A DNA stretch of 9,258 nt from JAUSNA01 sp964568885. Lineage in GTDB: Bacteria > Patescibacteriota > Microgenomatia > Levybacterales > GWA1-39-11. Of the stretch, positions 1-5,534 are shown piece by piece (within the stretch, counting starts at the first letter, position 1; the number at the start of each line of letters is the position of its first letter). A program made the position numbers and the translations under genes. The stretch spans positions 1 through 9,258 of the forward strand of contig CAZMSF010000038.1 in assembly GCA_964568885.1 (NCBI GenBank), in the 5' to 3' direction. The notes beneath the pieces are model-generated. The model searched no databases, had not been told where the DNA came from, and saw only the letters and a list, made by a program, of their open reading frames with translations.

Positions 1-52
1 TCTTGAAAACCGCCAGGTGAAAGCCTCGAGGGTTCGAATCCCTCCCTCTCCG
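1..52 (+). tRNA. tRNA-Ser(UGA), 3' part
   Basis: The window opens inside the anticodon loop. Bases 2-8 (CTTGAAA) fit a loop with anticodon TGA at 4-6, which reads UCA serine codons. A long extra arm follows at about 14-27, with AGG 15-17 able to pair with CCT 24-26; this class II variable arm is typical of tRNA-Ser. The T arm is complete: stem GAGGG 28-32, loop TTCGAAT 33-39, stem CCCTC 40-44. The 3' acceptor strand is CCTCTCC 45-51 and the discriminator is G52. CCA does not directly follow the discriminator (the next bases are CACCA), so CCA is probably added by the nucleotidyltransferase. The 5' half lies outside the window. Confidence 0.93.
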
Positions 53-64
53 CACCATATAACA

Positions 65-131
65 AGAGGGATGAGAAGTAAGGCAAAAGCGAAGCTTTTG
101 ACAATCCCCGGAAGGGGAAATCCCTCCCTCT
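65..131 (+). other. Foldable multi-hairpin segment downstream of the tRNA
   Basis: Three pairings are visible by eye. AGAGGGA 65-71 can pair with TCCCTCT 125-131. Within that, CAAAAGC 84-90 pairs perfectly with GCTTTTG 94-100 around a GAA loop, and TCCCC 105-109 pairs with GGGGA 114-118 around a GGAA loop. Together they make a three-way junction of about 67 bases, lying between the tRNA and the second tail copy. The strand 65-71 is equally complementary to bases 43-49 of the tRNA itself. The segment could be a processed trailer, a tRNA-like RNA or a mobile-element hairpin. No function is assigned. Confidence 0.4.
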
Positions 132-136
132 CCGCA
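119..136 (+). repeat. Second copy of the tRNA-Ser 3' end
   Basis: AATCCCTCCCTCTCCGCA occurs identically at 37-54, where it covers the last 16 bases of the tRNA plus two, and at 119-136, 82 bp downstream. A decayed third copy lies at 176-189 (12 of 14 positions match 41-54). Duplicated tRNA 3' ends are the usual footprint of integration into a tRNA gene, but 82 bp is far too short for an intact element. A deleted remnant, a decayed tandem tRNA, or a dispersed repeat built on a tRNA tail are the alternatives. Confidence 0.6.
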
Positions 137-166
137 GAGCAAAAATGGAGTTTCCACCAATCCCTT

Positions 167-213
167 GGAAGGACACCTTCCTCTCCACATCTTGAGTTTT
201 TGTTATTTTTCTT
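167..213 (+). terminator. Possible weak terminator after the tRNA
   Basis: GGAAGG 167-172 and CCTTCC 176-181 form a perfect 6-bp hairpin with an ACA loop. A T-rich stretch (about 197-213) follows only after 15 bases, so the spacing is poor for a classical intrinsic terminator. The T-rich stretch also overlaps the proposed tspO promoter. It is the only terminator-like candidate between the tRNA and tspO. Confidence 0.25.
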
Positions 214-220
214 CTAGAGT
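192..220 (+). promoter_or_regulatory. Predicted sigma70 promoter of tspO
   Basis: TTGAGT (192-197), a 17-bp spacer and TAGAGT (215-220) make a recognisable -35/-10 pair. The -10 ends 6 bases before the ATG at 227, so transcription would begin at or beside the start codon. No Shine-Dalgarno sequence precedes the ATG, which agrees with a leaderless mRNA. Confidence 0.5.
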
Positions 221-226
221 TAATGT

Positions 227-715
227 ATGAGGATAAAACTTACAAGGACCGAGTTTCCGCTTCTAATATTTTCAATTCTCCTTCCCCAACTCGTCGGGAC
301 TGTCGGCGCACTCTTTACGTTTCCATCAATTGCGAGTTGGTATATGCTTTTGGAAAAACCAAGCTTTACCCCTCCCGACTGGCTATTTGGGCCCGTTTGG
401 TCAACGCTATATGTTCTTATGGGAATATCTCTTTTCCTTGTTGTAAGGCATGCCATTAAAGGCAGCTCGATAAGAGCCGTCCAGCTTTTTTTTCTGCAGT
501 TATTTCTAAATCTTCTTTGGTCCATAGTTTTCTTTGGTTCCCATTCTATCGGCGGAGGACTCGTTGTCATAATTACCATGTGGTTTTTAATTGTCTTGAC
601 CATACTAAAATTCGCAAAAATTTCCCAAACGGCATCGTTTCTTCTTCTTCCCTATCTTGCATGGGTGACTTTTGCGACATACCTTAATTTTGCCATCTTC
701 ATGCTGAACTCTTAG
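227..715 (+). CDS. tspO: TspO/MBR family membrane protein
   Basis: This 162-residue protein is an integral membrane protein of the TspO (tryptophan-rich sensory protein, translocator/peripheral benzodiazepine receptor) family, which binds porphyrins and related ligands. Five hydrophobic segments are visible at about 10-32, 55-75, 85-105, 108-130 and 135-158, the family's five-helix layout, and the length is typical. The family signature lies at 38-58: WY, then KPSFTPP (44-50) and FGPVW (54-58). The conserved last helix PYLAW...YLN spans 142-154. The ATG at 227 is chosen over an out-of-frame ATG at 223 because it opens the full-length frame and sits 6 bases after a -10-like box. The next gene starts close behind, so the two may share a transcript. 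Its ligand and role here are unknown. The family assignment is firm. Confidence 0.93.
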   Translation: MRIKLTRTEFPLLIFSILLPQLVGTVGALFTFPSIASWYMLLEKPSFTPPDWLFGPVWSTLYVLMGISLFLVVRHAIKGSSIRAVQLFFLQLFLNLLWSIVFFGSHSIGGGLVVIITMWFLIVLTILKFAKISQTASFLLLPYLAWVTFATYLNFAIFMLNS

Positions 716-756
716 GGTTGAATTTTTCTAAAAAAAAGTCTATCCTAGACCTCCTC

Positions 757-2172
757 ATGACTTTTGATAATCTTGCCATTTTGGATGTTGAAACAACCGG
801 CGCAACTGCGCCATACGACCGCATTATCGAAATAGGACTTATCAGAGTTGAAAAAAACAAGGTGGTTAAAAGGCTTAACACTCTTCTCAATCCTGAAGTT
901 ACCATTTCGCCATTTATTGAAAATCTCACGGGGATAAAGGGTTCTGATTTGGAAAGCGCTCCGCTTTTCTCGGATATCAAAAACGATGTCGTCGAAATGC
1001 TTGAAGGGTGTGTGTTTGTTGCTCATAACGCACGGTTTGATTATTCTTTTGTAAGACAAGAGCTGCGCCGCATTGGAATTCCCTATTCGGCAAAACAACT
1101 CTGTACGGTAAAGTTGTCACGGCTTTTGTTCCCAAATTTTTCCCATCACAATTTGGACAGTATTATTGAGCGCTTCGAAATTGAGTGCAAAAGAAGACAC
1201 AGGGCATTTGACGACGCGTGGGTCTTGTGGGAATTTTTGCAGAAATTGCAAAGTGGTGTGGGGGACGAAAAACTCGAAAAAGCGTTTAAGACTATTCTTA
1301 AAAAACCCTCTCTTCCCCCACATCTTAAAAATAAAGATATTGACGAGTTGCCGGAGCAGGCGGGGGTGTATATGTTTTTTGGAAAAAGTGAAATCCCCTT
1401 ATATATAGGAAAGAGTATCAATATTAAAGAGAGGGTTCTCTCACATTTTATTAACGACACCGATTCCTCAACAGAACTTGAGATAAGTCAGCAAGTGGAA
1501 AGGATTGAAACGACCGTTACAGCCGGCGAATTATCCGCCTTGCTTTTAGAGTCACAACTCATCAAAAAATTACAACCCATATATAATAGGAAGCTACGTT
1601 ATGCAAGAAAGCTCACCTATCTTAAAAAGCACATTACACCCGACGGATATTTTTCAGTAGACTTGAGACACGGAGAAGAAATTTCCTCGGACGAATTGGA
1701 GGAAGTGTTGGGGATTTTTAAAAGCAAAAAATCTGCAAAAGAACATCTGGCACATTTAGTAAAAGAGCATTCCCTCTGCGAGAACCTTTTGGGACTGCAA
1801 AAAACAATAAAGCCCTGTTTTTCGTATAGGCTTGGGTGGTGTAAGGGGGCGTGTGCAAAAAAAGAAAAAGCAGCGCTTTATAACGCGAGGTTTATTCTGG
1901 CATTCGGCAAAACAAAACTTCGTGCCTGGCCGTTTAACGGGCCAATTGTAATTAAAGAAAAAAGTGAAGACGTTGAGGAAGGGTTAGTTTTTGACAAATG
2001 GTGTTACTTGGGAAAATACTCGGAGTTTATGTATGAGGACTCAAGAGATTCGATTGCCGTTTCGGATTTTGATGTCTATAAAATTTTAAATTTCTTTCTG
2101 AAAGACAAATACAATCACAAAAAAATAACGACACTAAAAACAGGGTCATTAATGGAGAACCAGATATTTTAG
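757..2172 (+). CDS. DEDDh exonuclease / GIY-YIG (UvrC/Cho-like) fusion nuclease
   Basis: Two nuclease domains lie in one chain of 471 residues. Residues about 5-165 are a DnaQ-like 3'-5' exonuclease with Exo I DVETTG (D10, E12), Exo II HNARFD (H90, D95) and Exo III HRAFDD (H148, D153), so the DEDDh set is complete. Residues about 198-282 are a GIY-YIG domain as in UvrC and Cho, with GVY 203-205, YIG at 216-218, R226, E265 and N277; the spacing matches the catalytic Tyr, Arg, Glu and Asn of UvrC. A Cys cluster follows (C341, C354, C362, C366), in a CF-Y-LG-C-GAC pattern seen in similar bacterial fusions. The UvrC C-terminal RNase H-like half is absent. A UvrABC-independent DNA repair role is likely but unproven. 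The start is uncertain: an in-frame TTG at 718, 2 bp after the tspO stop, would add 13 residues. The 3' end overlaps the convergent reductase gene by 24 bp. Confidence 0.9.
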   Translation: MTFDNLAILDVETTGATAPYDRIIEIGLIRVEKNKVVKRLNTLLNPEVTISPFIENLTGIKGSDLESAPLFSDIKNDVVEMLEGCVFVAHNARFDYSFVRQELRRIGIPYSAKQLCTVKLSRLLFPNFSHHNLDSIIERFEIECKRRHRAFDDAWVLWEFLQKLQSGVGDEKLEKAFKTILKKPSLPPHLKNKDIDELPEQAGVYMFFGKSEIPLYIGKSINIKERVLSHFINDTDSSTELEISQQVERIETTVTAGELSALLLESQLIKKLQPIYNRKLRYARKLTYLKKHITPDGYFSVDLRHGEEISSDELEEVLGIFKSKKSAKEHLAHLVKEHSLCENLLGLQKTIKPCFSYRLGWCKGACAKKEKAALYNARFILAFGKTKLRAWPFNGPIVIKEKSEDVEEGLVFDKWCYLGKYSEFMYEDSRDSIAVSDFDVYKILNFFLKDKYNHKKITTLKTGSLMENQIF

Positions 2173-2682
2173 AAGAAGCGTTCCTTGCTCATTCATTTTT
2201 TCGGAGGAAATAAGCTTTAACACAATATTAACTTCCTCTTCTCCGACAAGCCAATTTCCAATTCCCAAAATTTTTGGCTCGAGTGTTTGCCACACTTCCG
2301 TTACTAAATTTTGTTTGAAAAATTCGGTGTTGGTGTGAGCCCCTCCGACAAGAAACCCTTCAGCAAATCCTTCTGATTCAAGACGCTTTATGAGTTCTGA
2401 TGGGTCTTCGTTTGAGAATTCCAGTTGTCCCGGAATTTTTTCTCCATCATATTTTGATGGGTCACGGGTAATGATGACCCGGAGTTTTCCTTCGACGTGA
2501 TGCATGCTGGGTCGGGCCGCTTCATAGGTTGTGGAACCCATGATAAGAAGCTTTGCATTCTCAATGACAGTTTGAAAATGTTTTTGGTCTTCGGGAGATG
2601 TCCAGTAATGGATATCACTTCCATGTCCCTTCTGTGTCGACCGCCCATCAAGGGAAGTTACCATGACAAGTACCAATTTCAT
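2149..2682 (-). CDS. DHFR-like / RibD C-terminal domain family reductase
   Basis: The 177-residue product matches the dihydrofolate reductase superfamily, specifically the RibD C-terminal-like branch of NAD(P)H-dependent reductases. Visible marks are the N-terminal strand with SLDG (10-13), WTSPED (27-32), MGSTTYE (48-54), the nucleotide-binding loop VGGAHTN (112-118), and EPKILGIGNWL (135-145) near the C terminus. The length is usual for stand-alone members. These proteins may act as pterin or flavin-precursor reductases; the substrate cannot be told from sequence. The ATG at 2682 is supported by an extended -10 (TGGTAAAAT) ending 6 bases upstream. The gene is convergent with the exonuclease/GIY-YIG gene (24-bp overlap of 3' ends). 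Upstream lies the CCACAA repeat spacer. Confidence 0.88.
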   Translation of the reverse strand: MKLVLVMVTSLDGRSTQKGHGSDIHYWTSPEDQKHFQTVIENAKLLIMGSTTYEAARPSMHHVEGKLRVIITRDPSKYDGEKIPGQLEFSNEDPSELIKRLESEGFAEGFLVGGAHTNTEFFKQNLVTEVWQTLEPKILGIGNWLVGEEEVNIVLKLISSEKMNEQGTLLLKYLVLH

Positions 2683-2873
2683 TACACCATTTTACCAGAA
2701 CCACAACATTTGTGGGTAGGTTTTTGACATCCACAAACACCACAAATTAGCTTCAGACAACCACAATTTTGTGGACACCACAACTTTGTGGAAGCGGAAC
2801 AGTAAATGAGGGTATTTATACCCCCAAGAAGCAGTCTAGTTGCGGCTATCATGGGATTGTTTCTGAGCAACAA
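2682..2873 (-). CDS. Candidate cysteine-rich small protein
   Basis: An open frame of up to 63 codons (TTG at 2873; in-frame ATG at 2852) runs through the repeat spacer. Its C-terminal half has Cys at 25, 33, 37, 39, 44, 47, 49, 56 and 57, including CGVCGC and KCCG. This resembles a small metal-binding (metallothionein-like or zinc-knuckle) peptide. Four of the five minus-strand TTGTGG repeats fall in one codon phase (TGT GGN). The stop overlaps the ATG of the DHFR-like gene as TAATG, a coupling-like junction. Against it: no convincing start signal, a non-descript N-terminal third that overlaps the methyltransferase 3' end, and a DHFR promoter box inside its last codons. It is not a recognised family. 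Confidence 0.3.
   Translation of the reverse strand: MLLRNNPMIAATRLLLGGINTLIYCSASTKLWCPQNCGCLKLICGVCGCQKPTHKCCGSGKMV
2689..2697 (-). promoter_or_regulatory. Extended -10 promoter of the DHFR-like gene
   Basis: On the minus strand, TGG followed by TAAAAT forms an extended -10 (TGN plus a 5/6 match to TATAAT). Six bases separate it from the ATG at 2682. No clear -35 is seen, as is usual for extended -10 promoters. A leaderless transcript is predicted. Confidence 0.5.
2701..2791. repeat. Cluster of CCACAA / TTGTGG direct and inverted repeats
   Basis: CCACAA occurs at 2701-2706, 2731-2736, 2740-2745, 2761-2766 and 2778-2783. Its complement TTGTGG occurs at 2710-2715, 2769-2774 and 2786-2791. 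Three pairs form perfect 6-bp hairpins with 2-3 base loops: 2701-2715, 2761-2774 and 2778-2791. The cluster lies directly upstream of the DHFR-like promoter, so it could be an operator or an RNA-level control element. Alternatively the repeats are a by-product of TGT-GGN (Cys-Gly) codons in a minus-strand small ORF. Confidence 0.65.
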
Positions 2874-3591
2874 TGATATAATTCGACTCTCCCAAGAGCT
2901 TCAATGAAATATCATCGAGAAAAGTCGCGAAGTCTGATCCAAAATGGTTAATTATTCTAACGAGGTATCCAGCGTAGGGGTTTACAAAAAGAAAATTACG
3001 AAGTATTCCTTCGGTTTTTTCAATCTCTTCTATTCTAAAATTGTTAGTAAGTAGGATTTTTTTTAGCTCTAACAACGAATACCTTCTTAGATGTCCAACG
3101 CGTTTATCAAACTCATCTGTTAATCCCAATTTGTGCAGTGGTGCATTTATTGAGGGCGTAGACAATACTAATAATCCATTAGGTTTTAAGAGCCTAGATA
3201 TTTCTTTTATCGCCAAATAATCATCCTCTATATGCTCAATAACTTCTGTTAGAATGACAATATCGTATTTTCTGTTTTTTAGTTTTTCTCTTGGGAAATC
3301 AAGTCTAATGAATTCTGCAGCATTAATGCCTAATTGTTTCGCACTTCTCCGACATTCGTTAACTGCTTTCTGGGATATATCAATTCCTGTTATATCATGA
3401 CCTCTGCTTGCAAGATAAAAACAGATAGTACCGGCTCCGCATCCAATATCTAGAATCTTTAGTTTTCTAGAACTAATTTTTCTTTTTAAAACATCCAAAA
3501 GTAAGCGGTAGGTAAAATTCTTATCATTGATAACTTTATTTTGTGACTTTGTTTCCTTGTGGTAAGCTTCATGAATTTTTCGTCTTGACAT
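2836..3591 (-). CDS. Class I SAM-dependent methyltransferase
   Basis: The 251-residue protein has a Rossmann methyltransferase core resembling UbiG/BioC-type (Methyltransf_11/23) enzymes. Motif I is LDIGCGAG (47-54) for S-adenosylmethionine binding, with acidic D71 in GIDIS that would contact the ribose. The post-II segment ILTEVIEHIED (113-123) and the LLKPNGLLVLSTPS strand (134-147) follow. GHLRRYS (166-172) resembles a motif common in methyltransferases found near cell-surface polysaccharide genes. The substrate is unknown: ubiquinone, glycan and small-molecule acceptors all remain possible. The gene is noticeably AT-rich and divergent from the secreted C39 gene, with which it shares a 49-bp spacer. 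The ATG at 3591 follows a -10-like TATAAT by 14 bases. Confidence 0.88.
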   Translation of the reverse strand: MSRRKIHEAYHKETKSQNKVINDKNFTYRLLLDVLKRKISSRKLKILDIGCGAGTICFYLASRGHDITGIDISQKAVNECRRSAKQLGINAAEFIRLDFPREKLKNRKYDIVILTEVIEHIEDDYLAIKEISRLLKPNGLLVLSTPSINAPLHKLGLTDEFDKRVGHLRRYSLLELKKILLTNNFRIEEIEKTEGILRNFLFVNPYAGYLVRIINHFGSDFATFLDDISLKLLGESNYIIVAQKQSHDSRN

Positions 3592-3615
3592 AAATAATTT
3601 GACTCATTATATAAT
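3585..3615 (+). promoter_or_regulatory. Divergent promoter region, methyltransferase / C39 gene
   Basis: On the plus strand a perfect -35 TTGACA (3585-3590) is followed by TATATA (3608-3613, 17-bp spacer) or TATAAT (3610-3615, 19-bp spacer). Transcription would begin near 3620 and give a short leader before the ATG at 3641. The -10 lies in the palindrome ATTATATAAT (3606-3615), so the minus strand carries TATAAT at 3611-3606 facing the methyltransferase; no good minus-strand -35 is seen. The plus -35 overlaps the first codons of the methyltransferase. Confidence 0.6.
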
Positions 3616-3640
3616 AAGTGTAGGTTTTATTCTTGCCCAA

Positions 3641-5488
3641 ATGAAAAAAGTCTTCATTTTTCTATTCATTCTGATACTCTTTTCTATACCAAAATCTTCT
3701 TACGCATCTACTATTTTTGAAGACAATTTTAATCAATATAGTGATGGTGTATTTCCTACCAAATGGAGACTTTTTCATCCTTCTTTTGAAGCACCACAGT
3801 GTGTTAATGCTAGTGCAAAAGTCGAAAATGGAGTATTAAAACTTAAAGTAAATCAAAGTGGCTGCACATATAATCTCATTCCTACTACGGTTGAATGGCC
3901 ATTAATGAAGGATAGTTACATATTTGAGTCCGACATAACTCTTGTTAGTGGGACAGATAGGCATTTTTCTTATAGATTCTCGCCAATTGCTCCTGAACTT
4001 ATTAGAACAATACATTTCTTTTCATCAGGCGATTTTTCTGTTGAAACTGATAATCCTTATTACAATACTTATGTGCAGAAAATTTTGTTATTTAACCATA
4101 CATACCATTTTAAAATGGAAGTAAAAAATGATGGAATAAAAGTATTTGTTGGAGAACCAGGAGACGAACCCCAGTTGGTAAGAGATACTCAATTTATAAC
4201 ACCTATCTGGGCTGGAACTATAGGGCTTGGAGAGAGTCCAGGAAGTGGTAATAATACTGAGACGTGGTTTGACAATGTAAAAGTGACAACTTTAGATGAC
4301 CAAAGCAGCAATGATTTGGCAGTTCCATTGTTAAAGCAGACAGACCCTCTGTGGGCAAATGATATTTATGATTCAGCGCCAAGTTGGCAATCTCCAGGGG
4401 GTGGTATTACAATCGGTAGGATTGGCTGTGCTCTTACATCGGCGGCTATGGTAATGCAGTATTACGGATTGTCAAAGATGCCGGACGGCGTTACAAATCT
4501 TAATCCTCAATCTCTCAACAACTGGATGAATTCTTTAAACGATAGTAATTTTAGAAATGGTAGTACGAACTGGGCTGCTTTGGCAGGGCACCTAACTCCA
4601 TTATTGGCGTCAATAAATAATACAAACTTCGATAGATTCGAGGTAAAAATGGAGAACTTTGATACACAAAAATTAAATGACTACTTAAATAACAAAAATC
4701 CTGTTATTTTATATGTGCCTGGTCATTTCGTTGTCGCGAAAGGAATCGATACCATAAATAATTCCTACTCAATTAATGATCCATATTACGATAGAAGTTC
4801 ACTGAATAATTATGGTGATACTTATTCTAGGTCAATAACGTTTGTTCCCGCTCATTCGGATTCCTCTTATCTTGTTTTCATTGTTGATCCTAATGTTCAA
4901 ATTAAATTAAAAGATGTCCAGGGAAATATTGTGGGAGAAACCTTTATTGAAGACTCAGTTCAAGATGAACTGCAGGTATCAACAAATTTAGTGGGTCCTT
5001 TGAAAGCGCTTTATTTTGCCAAGCCACCAACCGCTAATTATATAGTCGAAGTTACTTCTTCAAATGCTACCTCTTATTTTCTTCAAGGATATTTATATGA
5101 TGTCAATGGTAATGTAAAGATGTTCGAGCGAAAAGATGTTTTGGCACAGAATAATACTGATACTTACCAAATAAACTTTAACAAAAATAACAGTACAAAT
5201 ATAAACATTGGGCAAAACGTAACGTTGGCAACGCTTAAAAACGACGTTGTTGCTTTGTATTCACTAGGACATATTAAAAAAGAATTTTATAAAGAGCTGT
5301 TGGAGAAGATTAAAGAAGTGGAAAAAAATCAAAACAAAAAAGGTAATGAAATGTACCATAAATTGAAGGAACTGAACAAGGAAATTGGGAAGAAGAAAGG
5401 GATTGATGCATATGCGACTGACATACTTTCACATGATATTCAAGTGTTGATTAGTTCAGTGCCTCCTTCCAGTCACGACGAGGACTAA
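3641..5488 (+). CDS. Secreted multidomain C39-like cysteine peptidase family protein
   Basis: The 615-residue product begins with a signal peptide: MKK, a hydrophobic run to about residue 14, then a likely cut after SSYA (20-23). Residues about 24-220 form a beta-rich region like a LamG/concanavalin sandwich, ending in ETWFDNVKV. Residues about 225-405 match the papain-like Peptidase_C39_2 fold: VPLLKQTDPLW (228-238, with Q233), IGCALTSAAM with Cys263, PGHFVVAKG with His362 and SINDPYY with Asn379/Asp380, so the catalytic set looks intact. Residues about 406-520 are another probable beta domain. Residues about 530-605 are helical and lysine-rich and resemble a FIMAH surface domain. The protein is probably exported or surface-held and may cut peptides or peptide cross-bridges. 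No ABC transporter is present, so a bacteriocin-processing role is unlikely. A TTG at 3599 is rejected as start because it lies upstream of the predicted promoter -10. Confidence 0.85.
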   Translation: MKKVFIFLFILILFSIPKSSYASTIFEDNFNQYSDGVFPTKWRLFHPSFEAPQCVNASAKVENGVLKLKVNQSGCTYNLIPTTVEWPLMKDSYIFESDITLVSGTDRHFSYRFSPIAPELIRTIHFFSSGDFSVETDNPYYNTYVQKILLFNHTYHFKMEVKNDGIKVFVGEPGDEPQLVRDTQFITPIWAGTIGLGESPGSGNNTETWFDNVKVTTLDDQSSNDLAVPLLKQTDPLWANDIYDSAPSWQSPGGGITIGRIGCALTSAAMVMQYYGLSKMPDGVTNLNPQSLNNWMNSLNDSNFRNGSTNWAALAGHLTPLLASINNTNFDRFEVKMENFDTQKLNDYLNNKNPVILYVPGHFVVAKGIDTINNSYSINDPYYDRSSLNNYGDTYSRSITFVPAHSDSSYLVFIVDPNVQIKLKDVQGNIVGETFIEDSVQDELQVSTNLVGPLKALYFAKPPTANYIVEVTSSNATSYFLQGYLYDVNGNVKMFERKDVLAQNNTDTYQINFNKNNSTNINIGQNVTLATLKNDVVALYSLGHIKKEFYKELLEKIKEVEKNQNKKGNEMYHKLKELNKEIGKKKGIDAYATDILSHDIQVLISSVPPSSHDED

Positions 5489-5497
5489 CCTTTGGCA

Positions 5498-5527
5498 TTT
5501 ACACACCACTCCACTTTTTGCCATAAT
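5498..5527 (+). promoter_or_regulatory. Predicted promoter of the ATP-cone nuclease / pyrC unit
   Basis: TTTACA (5498-5503), an 18-bp spacer and CATAAT (5522-5527) each match consensus at 5 of 6 positions. The -10 ends 7 bases before the ATG at 5535, so a leaderless or near-leaderless transcript is predicted. The upstream in-frame ATG at 5526 lies inside the -10 box and would not be transcribed. Confidence 0.5.
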
Positions 5528-5534
5528 GGTATGT

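Noticed and set aside
17..217. 66-codon plus-strand ORF starting in the tRNA
   Set aside because: Its first residues (KASRVRIPPSP) are the well-known false translation of a tRNA T arm and tail. The rest runs through hairpins and repeats.
220..603. 127-codon minus-strand ORF opposite tspO
   Set aside because: It is a shadow frame. tspO on the other strand has clear family motifs and membrane helices.
2717..2727. Plus-strand terminator (hairpin 2701-2715 followed by TTTTT)
   Set aside because: Only a short T run is present and no plus-strand gene ends nearby; the hairpin is one of the repeat cluster.
2701..2791. CRISPR array
   Set aside because: The repeats are only six bases long with irregular spacing, in both orientations, and no cas genes are present.
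3599..3640. TTG start adding 14 residues to the C39 protein
   Set aside because: It lies between the -35 and -10 boxes of the predicted promoter and would spoil a good signal peptide that begins at the ATG at 3641.
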